Source of the DNA: Lepus europaeus
Lineage: Eukaryota > Chordata > Mammalia > Lagomorpha > Leporidae
DNA length: 64,000 bases
Reading direction: 5' to 3'
Assembly (NCBI RefSeq): GCF_033115175.1
Contig: NC_084828.1
Span: forward strand, 96,225,388 to 96,289,387
The position numbers were made by a program, and so were the translations under genes. This document shows, in pieces, positions 1-11,425 of this stretch. The notes beneath the pieces are model-generated. The model did no database searches. It saw only the letters and a program-made list of their open reading frames with translations, and was not told the origin of the DNA. Numbering within the stretch: the first letter of the stretch is position 1; each line of letters starts with the position of its first letter.

Positions 1-280
1 ACAGGCAGAGTGGACAGTGAGAGAGAGAGACAGAGAAAGGTCTTCCTTTGCCATTGGTTCATCCTCCAATGGCCGCCGCGGCCGCCGCGCTGCAGCCGGC
101 GCACCACGCTGATCCGAAGGCAGGAGCCAGATGTTTATCCTGGTCTCCCACGGGGTGCAGGGCCCAAGCACTTGGGCCATCCTCCACTGCACTCCCTGGC
201 CACAGCAGAGAGCTGGCCTGGAAGAGGGGCATCCGGGCCAGAATCCAGCGCCCCGACCAGGACTAGAACCCGGTGTGCCA
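1..280 (-). repeat. C-type SINE, young subtype, cut by window edge
   Basis: Minus-strand copy of the younger C-SINE form, recognised by the bipartite head (tRNA-like region with a GGTTCTAGTCC-type B box) and the GACAGGCAGAGTGGACAGTG tail side. Its T-rich end lies left of the window. It directly abuts a second SINE at 281. Confidence 0.9.
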
Positions 281-592
281 GCTTATTTATTTGAAAGTCA
301 GAGTTACACAGAGAGAGAAGGAAAGGCAGAGAGAGAGAGGTCTCCCATTCACTGGTTCACTCCCCAGTTGGTCTCAATGGCTGGAGCTGATCCAATCCAA
401 AGCCAGGAGCTTCTTCCAGGTTTCCCATGTGGGTGCAGGGGCCCAAGAACTTGGGCCATCTTCCACTGCTTTCCCACGCCATAGCAGAGAGCTGGATCAG
501 AAGTGGATCAGCTGGGTCTCCAACTGGCACCCATATGGGATGCCGGCACTGCAGGCAGTGGCTTTACCCACTATGCCACAGTACCGGTCCCC
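281..592 (-). repeat. C-type SINE, older subtype
   Basis: Starts with the reversed AATAAATAA tail (ttatttatttgaaag) and ends with the reversed tRNA-like head (gccacagtaccggtccc). It joins the SINE at 1-280 with no spacer, so one probably inserted at the tail of the other. Confidence 0.9.
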
Positions 593-707
593 CTTATTCC
601 TTATTTCTCTGCTGACATCCCTAGGTCTGAGGAAGTTCATTTATACACCTGGGAAGGGACCAGCCCAGAGAACACATGATTGTTCAAGGTGTGAGAAAAG
701 CAGGGGT

Positions 708-1009
708 AGGGCTGGCGCTGTGGCGTAGTAAGCTAAGCCTCTACCTGTGGCACCGGCATCCCATGTGGGTGCTGGTTCATGTCCTTCTGATCTGGCTGTC
801 TGCTCATGGCCTGGGAAAGCAGTACAAGATGGCCCTGTATCTGCATGGAGACCCAGAAGAAGCTCCATGCTCCTGGCTTTGGGTCCAGCTGTTGCGGCCA
901 TTTGGGAAATGAACCATCAGGTGGAAGACCTTTCTCTCTGTCTCTCTGTTTCTAACTCTGCCTCTCAAAGAAATAAATAAAATATTTTTAAAAAGAAAGA
1001 AAGAAAAGC
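708..1009 (+). repeat. C-type SINE with 11-bp target-site duplication
   Basis: Head GGGCTGGCGCTGTGGCGTAG at the left and AAATAAATAAA tail at the right. The perfect duplication AAAGCAGGGGT flanks it at 697-707 and 1010-1020, which fixes the insertion boundaries. Confidence 0.92.
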
Positions 1010-1073
1010 AAAGCAGGGGTCCTGGGGGACTCAACCTGGGCCAGAGAGGTGGGGCCCTACTTCTCCCCATGAA

Positions 1074-1215
1074 GCACTGTGGCAGGGAGAAAGGTTTTGG
1101 GATCGGACCTGAGTTCCAATCCCAGCTGGACCTCCTGCCTACTGGGTGAATCCAAGTGACTAAGCCTCTGATCCTCAGTGAAAAAAACTGAGAATCAGTT
1201 TTTCTCATCTCTGAG
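1074..1215 (+). repeat. MIR-like SINE relic
   Basis: Diverged MIR core reading: a reporter-like 'gacct..gagttc' head followed by 'ggtgaatccaagtgactaagcctctgatcctcagt'-type text (quoted in part), matching the conserved MIR centre. Identified by eye; no alignment score. Confidence 0.55.
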
Positions 1216-1620
1216 AAAAACCAGATGGGAACACCCGAGCCTAGCTATGGGACCGCAGCAAGGGCTCCATCTGAGTAGATCCGAAAGTGCCCCGCACTGG
1301 GAAGGGGCTTGGCAATCCGCCCCCTTCCCCGCCTGCAGTGCTCCGTGCTGCCGCCCTGCGCTTGGGGAAAGTGTGGCTCCCCACTCCCCAGCCTTAGCCG
1401 ACGCCCAGAGGGAGCAGGGGTGGGAGGAGGGCTCCTTCTCTTCAGTGCTATTGAGAAATATTCAAAAGAAACATTTATACCAAAAGCAACTCTGGGGAAA
1501 CAAAGGAAAATGAACAAAGCAAAAATAAACCCATAAATTGAAATTCAGATCACAGGTCCTGCAAGAGCCTTTGATAAACGCCCTCCTGGTTCCCAGGGAC
1601 AACGGGGCCAGTTGGAGGGG

Positions 1621-2040
1621 GCGCTGTCCGCAGCCCCCGGCCGCCTCTGCCGCTGGGCTCTTTTCTCAGCATGGGGGCCGGGGGTGCTGTGAGCTAGAAC
1701 CACAGTGAACGCTCGGGCTGGGCTTGGGCCGAACCCTCTGCGGCTCATTCTCCCCTTCCCACGTCCCCCCGCGGTCGGCAGCCCCTGCGAGGGAGGAACC
1801 CGCAGCCCGCCGGTCACGACTCTGCGCTCCGGCAGCCTTGCGCCCCCTCAGGTGGGAGTTGGACAAGCAGCAGGAGTCGAAGATTGACAGGACGCCGTCT
1901 CTGCTTGGGGCCAGGTCTCCCAGCGTGGGCTGGCGGGGGTAGGAGCAGCTCTGGGCCCTGGGGTGAGGAGCATGGAGGGCCGCTCTGCACGGGCGTGCTG
2001 GTGAAACCGCGGAAGAGAGAGATCCCCAGTTCGCACAAGC
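1621..2040. promoter_or_regulatory. Non-repeat CpG island, function unknown
   Basis: By hand count this 420-bp stretch holds about 33 CpG dinucleotides at roughly two-thirds GC. That gives an observed/expected ratio near 0.7, which meets the classical island criteria. It is not part of a C-SINE. No long conserved open frame, TATA box or recognisable first exon is visible. It may be an orphan promoter of a non-coding transcript or an enhancer-type island. The nearest coding gene in the window is CRYGS, about 30 kb away. Confidence 0.5.
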
Positions 2041-2477
2041 TTCCGGAGCAGACTGGAGTCAAGCCACAACTCAGGCTGCCCTTGTTGGCACAGCAAGGGT
2101 TAAGCAAGGCCTCCTATGTCTGCCCAGGGATCTGGACAACTGGCTCTTTCGTGATTTAAGCAACTGAGGGTGCTTAGAGGGGGAGACCCTTGGGGCAGCT
2201 GGGTTTACATAGGTGGCAAGGGTCCCTTGATGGGGGATCTGCCATAAGCAAGAGATGCCTTGGGGCAGAACTACAGCCAAAGCATGAGAGGCACACAAGG
2301 AATTCCCATCGCTAGATGTGGCTGGCAATGGGGAAGGCTCTGTGCTGGGGTCTGCAGGGGGATGATCTGCTTGGAATTTTGAAGAGTGAGATATATTAGT
2401 GGCCATTATACCAGTAACAGAGCCAAAGGGCCTCAGGAGCCCTCCACAATATTGTGGGCAGGTGAGCGAGGCACAGG
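2041..2477. other. Intergenic stretch, nothing recognised
   Basis: Moderate-GC sequence following the CpG island. Open frames exist on both strands here but none resembles a known protein. No repeat family is identified with confidence. The text around 2390-2470 has the look of an old LTR-retroelement internal region, but this is unverified. Confidence 0.4.
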
Positions 2478-3302
2478 GTGTCTGCCGAGACATGTTCCTG
2501 CGGGCTCCCCAGTCACAATGCAAAAACCAGCATGACAGCGAATAAACATCTCCAGCCGGGAACCTTCCCTGAATACCTCTGGCCCTCGGGCTGTAGACAC
2601 CTGCTTTTCGTCAATGTCTGTCCATTTGATGCCATGCCTGGCCCTCCCTCAGGCTGGGAACAAGCTACAGGATCCCAAGGAGTGACAGAAGCCCAGCTGC
2701 TTCTGCCAAAGGATGGGCTGGTGGGTGCTCACGCCACATTAGATCTTCCTGGTGGGACAGCTGTGTCACACCCACGTCCAGTGCACCCATCTACTTATAA
2801 AACACCTACCCCCCCATCCTGTTCAGATACACACAGTTTATGGTACCCATGCAGGGAGGTACCATGGAGGGACCACTCCCAATGCCTGGAGGTCGTCGGG
2901 GCTTTCCCCTGGCACAGGGCTGGAGCTGGCTGTCATAACAGAAAGTTGGCCCTGAACTCAACCCTCCAGAACGGCCATATCTTTCCACAATCCCAAACAA
3001 GGACGTGTCCTTTTGGGATGTATTTTTGCCCAGACATTGGGACAGATGCTATTTCTACAAAGGAAACACAAGGCAAGCAGCGGAGAGAACGGACGTGTCC
3101 TGGCCTCCTCACTGTACTCATGCCACACAGCAAGGCTTTAACAGATGCATTCCCTGGGCACCCGTGGCAGGCCACTGTAGCAGGATATGAGCTTGATCTG
3201 TGCCGGGGAGGCGCGATCCGTGTACACGGCTTCTTTGCTGCGTGGGAAGTGACCAGCGGCTTTCCCTGGGTGGAACAAAACAGCCCAGGAGGGCAGCTAT
3301 GA
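2478..3302 (+). other. Long open frame of doubtful coding status
   Basis: This is the longest open frame in the intergenic part, 274 codons from ATG to stop on the plus strand. I recognise no domain, signal peptide or membrane segment in the translation. It is rich in H, P, C and T without the periodicity of a folded domain. An overlapping minus-strand frame of 136 codons (2933-3343) shows that open frames are cheap in this composition. No splice-supported neighbours are visible. It may be chance, or the internal remnant of an old LTR element such as an ERVL-MaLR. I would not annotate it as a gene. Confidence 0.25.
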
Positions 3303-4659
3303 CGGCTCTCTTCTCTGAACACCAGCTCTCTCTGTGCCTGCAAACAAGGAGGATTCTGGCTTTTCTTCTTTTACTTTTTAGTGACTCCTAGGACTCCAGT
3401 CTTCATGGGTAGGGATTTTTTTTATATATTCACTCTGACTAGTCGGCACTCTTTCTTGTCGTAAAACACTGCAGCTTCTTTTTGGAGATCTACCTCTATC
3501 AGGCTGTGTGCACACTGGCATGTGGCCGATTGGGGTGTCTCTCTCCCCAGTGTAGAAGCCGGTGCATCCCTGGAGACTGCCTTCGCTAGATTTTTCCTTT
3601 GTCACCCCAGGGCAGCCTGTGGCTTCAGCCCTTCTAATCAGACCCTCTCCTGGGATTTCTGAACATTGAAAAAAGTAACATGAAAATGCCAAGATGTGAG
3701 AAGCGACACCCCATCAATCATCTGTGACCTTTATGATGACCTCCTAAAAATTTTCTTTTCTGCTTACGTCATGCTTTAGGACACAGCCAAAACCAAGGGT
3801 AACTCCTTTCCTGGATATTATTTGTTTTATTCTTTATAACTGAGCAGCAAGATGAAAGAATCAAGTCACCCAGAGGCTAAATATCCACGGACTTTTCTGC
3901 TGTCTGCTTTATCCTCTCTCGGGGCACTGCTGCTTAGTGAGGGGCTGAAAGAAAACTGCTTGGATGCACATTCCAGAAAGTGCTGGAACCGGACCAGCCC
4001 ACTCGTATCCATCTTCCTTGTCCCCGTGAGTGGCAGCTTCAACACCTGCAAGGGGCCTAAGCCCACCTGCTACACAGCTTTGGGGTGAGGGGTGAGCTCC
4101 ACTCCAGATTCCAGTGAAGCCCACCGCTACGCCAGGCTGTGCATCCCAGCCCTGTTCTCTAGAATGAGACCTTCGCAAGATCCCCAGGACAACGGGAGGA
4201 CCAGAGAGGGAACAGGGTCCCAAGGGTGAGACAGGAGTTCTTACCTCGGGCTCAGGAACTGAGCTGAGTTCTCTGGAGAAGCAAGCGCTGAGCAGCTGGG
4301 ACTCGGAGCCCTGACTCACCACGGCTGACTGCACGGGCACAGGCTGGGGGCCTTGTGACTCACCATGCTCAGTGCTACTGACCTGAGGTTTTAAATGACT
4401 CGAGTCATCGGGCCCTTGGGACTCCCAATAAGCTCATTCAACCTAGCGAGTCATTCCAATGATGCCTGAAATGGTTGGGCCAGCCCCGTGCCCTGCACTG
4501 AGGCACATGGCACCAGGAGACAGAGGAATCAGAACCGGAGACACAGGAGATTCAGGAGCAGAACAAGAGGAGAGCGGGCAGCGGGCTGAGCACCGCCTCA
4601 CCCGAGAGGGGATGGGATGTTTCCACATCAGAGCACAAAACCAAAAATGATAGGTAGAC
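3303..4659. other. Intergenic stretch, no gene seen
   Basis: Unique-looking sequence with short frames only. No splice-supported exon, RNA gene or clear repeat is recognised. Confidence 0.5.
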
Positions 4660-4984
4660 TTTTTTTTTGACAGACAGAGTGGATAGTGAGAGAGAGAGAC
4701 AGAGAGAAAGGTCTTCCTCTTCGCCGTTGGTTCACCCTCCAATGGCCGCCGCGGCCGGCGCATCTCGCTGATCCGAAGCCAGGAACCAGGTGCTTCTCCT
4801 GGTCTCCCATGCAGGTGCAGGGCCCAAGCACTTGGGCCATCCTCCACTGCCTTCCCGGGCCATAGCAGAGAGCTGGCCTGGAAGAGGGGCAACCGGGATA
4901 GAATCCGGCACCCCAACCGGGACTAGAACCCAGTGTGCCGGCACCACAAGGCGGAGGATTAGCCTGTTAAGCCATGGCGCCGGC
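4660..4984 (-). repeat. Young C-type SINE with 8-bp duplication
   Basis: T-run and GACAGACAGAGTGGATAG at the left, reversed head ending ccatggcgccggc at the right. The duplication AGGTAGAC lies at 4652-4659 and 4985-4992. Its many CpGs and intact B box suggest recent insertion. Confidence 0.92.
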
Positions 4985-5049
4985 AGGTAGACGTTTTAAG
5001 TAAGCAGATTTGGACGGGAATAAAAAGAATATTTTAAACAGCAGCCAAG

Positions 5050-5260
5050 TGGGCTACCCAGGGGAAGCTGATGGATAGTGGACAAGGTCCTGGCCTCAGC
5101 AGGCAGCCGCCAGGGTCAAGTCCAGTTGTATCTGTTAAGAGTCTTGTGACCTTGGCATATTACTGAGCCTCTCTGTCCTCATTTGTCAAAGGGAGGGGAA
5201 AATGGGGTTTGTGAGAGTTACCGAGTCAGTATCTGTAAAGGGCATTGAATGGGGCCTGAG
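5050..5260 (+). repeat. MIR relic
   Basis: Contains the MIR core almost verbatim in sense order: 'cttgtgaccttggcatatta', then 'ctgagcctctctgtcctcat', followed by a purine-rich segment. Confidence 0.7.
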
Positions 5261-6129
5261 CTACCCACGCACTCTCTACAGGCATGCTAGACATTGACTA
5301 AGATTGTGATTGTGAGACAGAGAGCCCCTCACTGCTGAAAGACATTGAACTTGGGCTACACAACAAGTCTCAGAGAAGCCAGAGGCCCTTCTTGCACCAT
5401 CGAGGGAGACGGGACCAGCTCGTGGTACACAGAAGTGAACGCTGGGCTCTGGGGGAAGACCTGGCTGGCTTCACATCACACAGCTGCCACTGCGACCTTG
5501 GGCAAACCCCACAATCCCCAGGTCTCACTTAGCACATCTACCAAAGCAGCTGATATCCTTGATGCCGCTGCACCATCATAAGGATTCAACAGTTATGTGT
5601 GCAGATGTCTCTTCAATGGTTCGTATTTGTCCTGCGTTCTCAACAACTTCAAAGAAAACACAAGGCGTTTGCAGACTGGTCATCCAGATGTGGGCCCCAG
5701 TAGGCGATGGGGCAGGTGGATAGGAGCCTTCCCCGCTGCCTCCCTGGGGCCCCGCAGCTCCCCACACGTCAGACGCGGTCCACAGCAGCTCCCTCACTGT
5801 TGGTTTGTCCCTTTCCCAGTGCCCTCTCCCTTCTGGCGGCTCTGAGTGACTCATCCTTCTTTGCGATGAGCTGTGATGTTCTGCTGGGGGATTTGACCTA
5901 ACAGGGCTCTGGCAGGCCAGACGGTTTCCCCTGCAGGGCTGGTGCCCTGCCCAGTGCTGTCCTCTGACCGGGCTCTTCGTAGCATACACAGTCCCCAGGG
6001 CAGGGCCTGTGCACTCACACAAGTGCACTAGCACCTGGCTAGCCAGCAGGAGCCAGCAAGCCAGGCTGGCCAGGGAGCTTGGCGAGGAGGAGAGCAAGGC
6101 TGCTGCTTCTCTTGGAGTGTGTCTGTAGT
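5261..6129. other. Intergenic stretch, no gene seen
   Basis: A 200-codon minus-strand frame (5576-6178) runs through here but has no recognisable domain and alternative frames are equally open. A second, weaker MIR-like patch may lie near 5460-5530. Confidence 0.4.
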
Positions 6130-6440
6130 GTGACTCAGAACTCTTTAATTGAACAGCTCCTCTGTGCCAGGCCCACATGGGGACCAGCCATGGCTCTGCA
6201 GCAGCCTGTGCTCACTCGAAGCTTAGATCCAACAGGAGAGGGAGGCAGACCCAGGCCGAGTCTGGAGCCTCCGCCGTGGCACTGGGCAAGTGCCGCAGAT
6301 ACAGAGACGAAGGCCTCAGACAGCTGCCACGGGATGAGCACCTGCTGTGTGCAGGATGCCCCTTTATCTCACTTCATCTGCGCGGCACCATGAGAAACAG
6401 GATTACAATTTCTCCTGTCCTACAGATGAACAAACTCACG
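6130..6440 (-). repeat. MIR relic, minus orientation
   Basis: Fragments of the reversed MIR consensus in order: 'gagcacctgctgtgtgcagg', 'ttatctcacttcatctgcg', 'ctcctgtcctacagatgaac'. A second copy of the first motif type occurs near 6155-6170, so two MIR fragments may be present. Confidence 0.5.
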
Positions 6441-6535
6441 TTCTGCCCCAAATTTCACTGTTTAAGAGGTAGTACCAGGGCAAGATTCTGAATCCGAAAG
6501 GTGTTTTTCCCGGGAGCCCATGCACCCACTCCTAG

Positions 6536-6564
6536 AGATAAGGTGAGATAAGGCTGAGATAAGG
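6536..6564 (+). promoter_or_regulatory. Triple AGATAAGG cluster (GATA-factor-type sites)
   Basis: Three identical AGATAAGG octamers start at 6536, 6546 and 6557, spaced 10 and 11 bp, close to one helical turn each. AGATAA is the canonical core bound by GATA zinc-finger factors. Binding or activity cannot be judged from sequence alone. The array may be a small local tandem duplication. Confidence 0.5.
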
Positions 6565-6651
6565 TGGTCCAAGGCTGGAAGTCAGGTCCAGCCTCGGTCA
6601 GGCAGCTCTGGGTGGAGGGCATTCCTCAGCTTCTGCTCCAGACACACGGGT

Positions 6652-6740
6652 GAAGACAGCTAACAGCCTTCCCCCCTCTCCCCTGGGGGCTGATGGGAAG
6701 ACAGCTAACAGCCTCCCCCCTCTCCCCCGCGGGCTGATGG
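6652..6740 (+). repeat. 45-bp direct tandem duplication
   Basis: Two adjacent near-identical units, 6652-6696 and 6697-6740. Each starts GAAGACAGCTAACAGCCT, runs through a C-rich centre and ends GGGCTGATGG. They differ by a few bases and one indel. Confidence 0.9.
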
Positions 6741-7164
6741 AGCCTGACCCCAGACCAGGGTCGGGTCATTCATTCTCATTCCTCTGTCTCCACCTGTGAT
6801 TCCACATCGAAAAAATCACCCCTGTGTCCATCCAAATAGAACGCTTGCCTACCAACACCAACAACCCAGATGCATTTCGCATCTGCTGGGAGCCATTACT
6901 CAGTTCCACACCATTAATAACCCATTCAGCTCTCCAACTAGCCAAGCACAAACACATCCTGTGTGTCACCTCAAGGCAAGTTTGTTATCAGATATTGGAA
7001 TCTCAGAGCACTGATGCGGGAAGATACCTGAAGCTTCCAGAAAGGTCGCAGCAGAGACCCTGTCTTCCCCTGAGCCAGTCGGGAGGGACGGACCTCAGAG
7101 TCACACAGCGTGGCGACCGCGGGTGTCGTCTGGCTACCATGCTGCCTTTTCAGTAGCGAACCCT

Positions 7165-7262
7165 GCCCCCCTTTTCAGGTGAGAAACGTGGCGGGCTGAG
7201 GATTCATAGGAGGTGCCCAAGGTCACATGAGAAGCAGCATAGCCAGGGTAGAAACACACATC
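7165..7262 (-). repeat. MIR fragment
   Basis: Reversed MIR core: 'ttttcaggtgagaaacgtgg', then 'gcccaaggtcacatgagaag', matching the usual 'gaggaaactgagg...aaggtcacacagc' pattern. Confidence 0.6.
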
Positions 7263-9597
7263 TGCCTGTCCCCAAAATTGCGCCATAGAATGGAAGGAAG
7301 CAGGAGTTTTTCCCACCCATTTATGGACTGGCAAAATGGTGCTGGATTAAGTATGGACCCGAGAGGTCTAGGACCCAGCTTCTCCAGCTCAGAGAGGCCC
7401 CGTGCTGGACCTTTCCCAGAAGGAGAGCCGAGCTGCCTGAAGTAGTGACCAGCCCCAGCAGGCACAGAGTGACAGGCAGAGCACTATAGAAAGTGCACGT
7501 CCTTCTCTCGCTTTGTTTCTGCGTGACTCATGCAGCCCACAGAAAAAAATTAATGTCTTCCCCAGCAGCAGCAAATTCTGGTTCCTTTTGTTAAAAAAAA
7601 AAAAAAAAAAACTCGGAATGCAAAGGGCTCTGGTTTATTCTGGAGACATGGAGCCATCCTGTGGCCACTTCCCTGGACAGGCTGGAAGCTGCAGCCAGGA
7701 CCCCAGCACTGGGAAGCTTTCTGAGGCTGCCTCTGTGCCCTGCTCCTGCCTGGAAGCACCTGTCACACCCTGGTCCCCTCTGAGCAAGCCCTCGGGGAGC
7801 CCCTGTGCCCACTCCCAGCCCACGGCCCCCTCTTCCCCACAGGTGACCGGCTCTCCCACTTCAGTCCCAGGGGCCCTGCTCTGTGAGCTTTCTCTGCCCC
7901 TCCCGCACCCCCAGGTGACAATGCCACCTCCTGGCTTTGTGCCCTTCTTGTCTCCAAACACACTTCCTCAGAATACTGAATGCCAGCCCGTGTTTACACA
8001 GGAGTGACTATGCACCTGGCCCTGTGTGCAACAGCCACTCCTGTGGTTTCAATGCATCTTCATTGTGTTTTCAGTTCACCCTGACACGTCCTGGCCCTGT
8101 ACTTGGTGCTAAGGATGGAACCCCCTTGGTGCTGTTTCCAGCCCCTGAGTCTGCTTGGGACTTAGCACTTCGTTCATCCTGTGAAAATCAAGGAGTGCAG
8201 TGGGCATGGAGACACATGAACTCCATTCCTAGTTCGGTTTTTCTTTGCCTGTCAAAGGCACGAGTTGGGTATTCATTCCTTTGGTAAATAATATTTAGAT
8301 ATCTACAGCAAATCAGACACCATTCTAGGTGCTGCAAAAGCGGTGGTGGGCACGGGTCATGGCGGTTATATTCTGCAGAGGAGACAAATGAAAACAAACA
8401 GCAGCTGAGTGTGCCAAGTGAGGGAAAATGCCACGCAGCAGCAGCAAGCAGAGAAAGGGGAGCAAGTGCCTGGGGTGGCCAGGGCAGTGCCCCTGGGAAC
8501 GTGGTATCGGAGCCGCGACCTGATGAAGTGAGGGAGAGAGATGGGCTGATATCTACGGGACGAGGGTTCTGGGCACAAGGAACAGCAGACGCCAAGGTTC
8601 TGCAGCGAGATGGGGAAAGAACAAGGAGTCATTGACACAGGAGCAGAGTGAGCAAGGGTGCTAGTGGCAGACCCCCCTGGGACCTGGTGACAATTGAGGT
8701 TTAATTCCAAATGTGCTGGAAACCTCCAAAGGGACCGGCACAATCTGAGCTGTATTTTAAAATCAAGAAAGCACGAGTTCCTCGGTGTGCTGTCCCCTTC
8801 GAGTGCGAAAACCAACAGTGATGCTCTGTCCTTTGTGGGACCACTGCTGTTTCTCCACAACCCCCTTGCTCCAAAGCCCACACTGTCTCTCCCATGGATT
8901 CAATGGGCTTCGACTAGAACTAACCGTCTAGTAAGGAACAGAGCTTAAGTAAACAACTGTGGAGCTGGTGATCTGAGCTGCGATCGGTGTAGCTGCGGGA
9001 GCACAGAAGAGGGGCTACCCCAGCCCAACCTGGAAAGTCAGGGTTGGCTACTGGAGAACGTGGCATCTGACCCACGACCGGGAGGCTTAGCAGGAGCCGG
9101 CTGGGAAATGCGAGTGCTCGTGTCAGGGAAAGGGCGCGCATGCGGACGGTGCCCCTGTGGCAACTGTCTGGCCTGTGCCCTTGGCGCCCTCACGCACTTG
9201 TCCTTTAGCACCCACCTTGCCAATTCCCACACGAGCCAGACTGGGTCATCCTCTCCTGCTGCCCAGCACTGCTGTGGAAATTTGCCGCCACCAGTTCCAA
9301 CACAAATTCACACTCTGATCCCGGTTGGGCCTCTGGCCACTCAGCACTCTTCCCCGCGCTAATTAATTGCCTGTTACCTTCCCGGGTCACTTGCTCTACT
9401 TCCTTCCTGCCCGCCCCACTCACTGAGGGTGACCTGACCTCATAATTACAACACAAGCGCCCACCTCCTACTCCTCTAATTTCCACCGCAAAGAACATTT
9501 GCATCTTCCGACTTCATTTCCTGCAAATGAGCTCAGAAAAAAAGTGATCATTCTTCATGATGAAAGTTAACCCTTGGGGGAAAAATTAAACATAGAT
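7263..9597. other. Intergenic stretch with low-confidence old repeats
   Basis: Holds an A-run at about 7592-7610. Near 8320-8400 and 8910-8960 it has text resembling a common ancient mammalian repeat ('cattctaggtgctgcaaaag', 'aggaacagagcttaagtaaa'). Open frames on both strands (e.g. 7513-8007, 8366-8881) show no protein signature. Confidence 0.4.
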
Positions 9598-9954
9598 TTT
9601 TTTTTTAAGATGTATTTATTTATTTGAAAGGCAGAGTTACAGAGAGGCAGGGACAGAGAGAGAGAGAGAGACAGAGACAGAGAGAGAGAGAGAGAGAGAG
9701 AGTCTTCTATCTGCTGGTTCACCCCCCAGAAGCCCACAACAGTCAGGGCTGAACCAAGCCAGCAGGAGGCAGGAACCGTCTGGGTCTCCCACCTGGGTGG
9801 AGGACCCCAAGCATTTGAACCATCATATGCTACTCCCAGACGCACTAGCAGAAAGCTGGACTGGAAGTGGCAGATCTGGAACTCTATCCAAGACACTACT
9901 GATCGGCAAAGCAGGTGTCCCAAGTGGTGACTTGACCCACTGTGCCACTATGGG
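9598..9954 (-). repeat. C-type SINE, older subtype, with long GA tract
   Basis: Reversed tail 'aagatgtatttatttatttg', an expanded AGAGAG microsatellite at about 9655-9703, and a reversed head ending 'cccactgtgccactatggg'. Confidence 0.85.
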
Positions 9955-10758
9955 AAAGTTCTTCTTTTTTTAAAGAATTCCAGCTAAAAAGTGTTTGGAT
10001 TACAGTATTAGAAGATGGCTGCTTTGCAGTGCCATTTGGTTTCGGTGAAAGTCGTCAACAGAGGAAGAATCAGTCCCATGTTAATGGGGGACTTCACATG
10101 GAGAGAGAAGCCTGCTGCACCTTCTCGTGACCACTGGGAACGGGATAACAAGTCACAACCTCTTGACGAGAAGGCACACTGGGCGTGGCCCTTCCCCTGC
10201 ACACTGGACTCGCCTGGGGGCATCAGTAACTGGTCGTGCCTGGACCCCCTCCCTCCCTGATTAAGAGTGTAAAGGTCTGGGTGCAGTTAGGCAGAGAGAT
10301 GGTCAAAAGGCTCCCTGGCTGACTATAAGGAGTGGCCAAGTTTGTGGCCCCTCAAAGCCCTACCATGAACCGACCCCCACAGACGCTCATCTCGGCCTCT
10401 AGGAATGCCAGGGCTGGAGAAGAAGTTTAAGTGACACTACGAGGAAGCACCAGAAGAATCCAGAATGTGACTCATTTGATCTAGCAACTCTCCTTTTGTT
10501 TTTCCAGTAATCCAGTGGTTTAAAAAGGGAAAAGGGGACTATTCGAGATTAAATAATTTTAAAACCTAAGAACCAGAAGATCTTCAATTGAAAAAGTCAA
10601 TTTTTATGCAACTGGGAAAATGTGACCCTCACCTGGATATTAGATGCTACCAAAGAGTTAATGATTATTTTTAGGTGTATAATAATATTGTGGTTATGTA
10701 AGACATGCTTCAGAAACATTTTTAGGTATAAAGGAGTGAAATAATAGGAGGGCTGTTT

Positions 10759-11079
10759 ATTTTTATTTTTATTTTTTTGACAGGTAGAGTTACAGACAGT
10801 GAGAGAGAGACAAAGAGAAAGGTCTTCCTACTGTTGGTTCACTCCCCAAATGGCTGCTACGGCCGGCACTGTGCCAATCTGAAGCCAAGAGCCAGGTGCT
10901 TCTTCCTGGTCTCCCATGCGGGTGCAGGAGCCCAAAGCACTTGGGCCATCCTCCACTGCCCTCCCGGGCCACAGCAGAGCTGGACAGGAAGAGGAGCAAC
11001 TGGGACTAGAACCCGGCGCCCATATGGGATACTGGCACCGCAGGCGGAAGATTAACCAAGTGAGCCATGGCGCCAGCCT
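10759..11079 (-). repeat. C-type SINE inserted at the tail of another SINE
   Basis: Flanked by the duplication GGAGGGCTGTTT at 10748-10758 and 11080-11091. The right copy runs into the T-run of the next SINE, so this element inserted at that SINE's tail boundary. Confidence 0.9.
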
Positions 11080-11090
11080 GGAGGGCTGTT

Positions 11091-11425
11091 TTTTTTTTTT
11101 TTTTTTTTTTAAATTATTTGTTTACTTGAAAGGCAGTTTCAGAGAGGCAGAGGCAGAGAGAGAGAAGCCTTCCAACTACTGGTTCACTCCCCACATGGCT
11201 GCAACAGCAGGAGCTGGGATGATCCAAAGCCAGGAATCAGGAGCTTCTTCCTGGTCTCCCATGTGGGTGCAGAGGCCCAAGGACTTGGGCCATCTTCCAC
11301 TGCTTTCCCAGGCCATAGCAGAGAGCTGGATCAGAAATGGAGCAGCAGGGACTCAAACCGGAATCCATATGGGATGCCGGCACTACAGGCAGAGGCTTAG
11401 TGCACTGCACCACAGCGCCAGCCCC
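11091..11425 (-). repeat. C-type SINE, older subtype
   Basis: Begins with a T-run of about 22 and 'aaattatttgtttacttg'. Ends with the reversed head 'caccacagcgccagcccc'. It predates its left-hand neighbour. Confidence 0.9.

Noticed and set aside
5576-6178. 200-codon minus-strand open frame
   Set aside because: No recognisable domain or splice context, it overlaps MIR-like sequence, and opposing frames are open.
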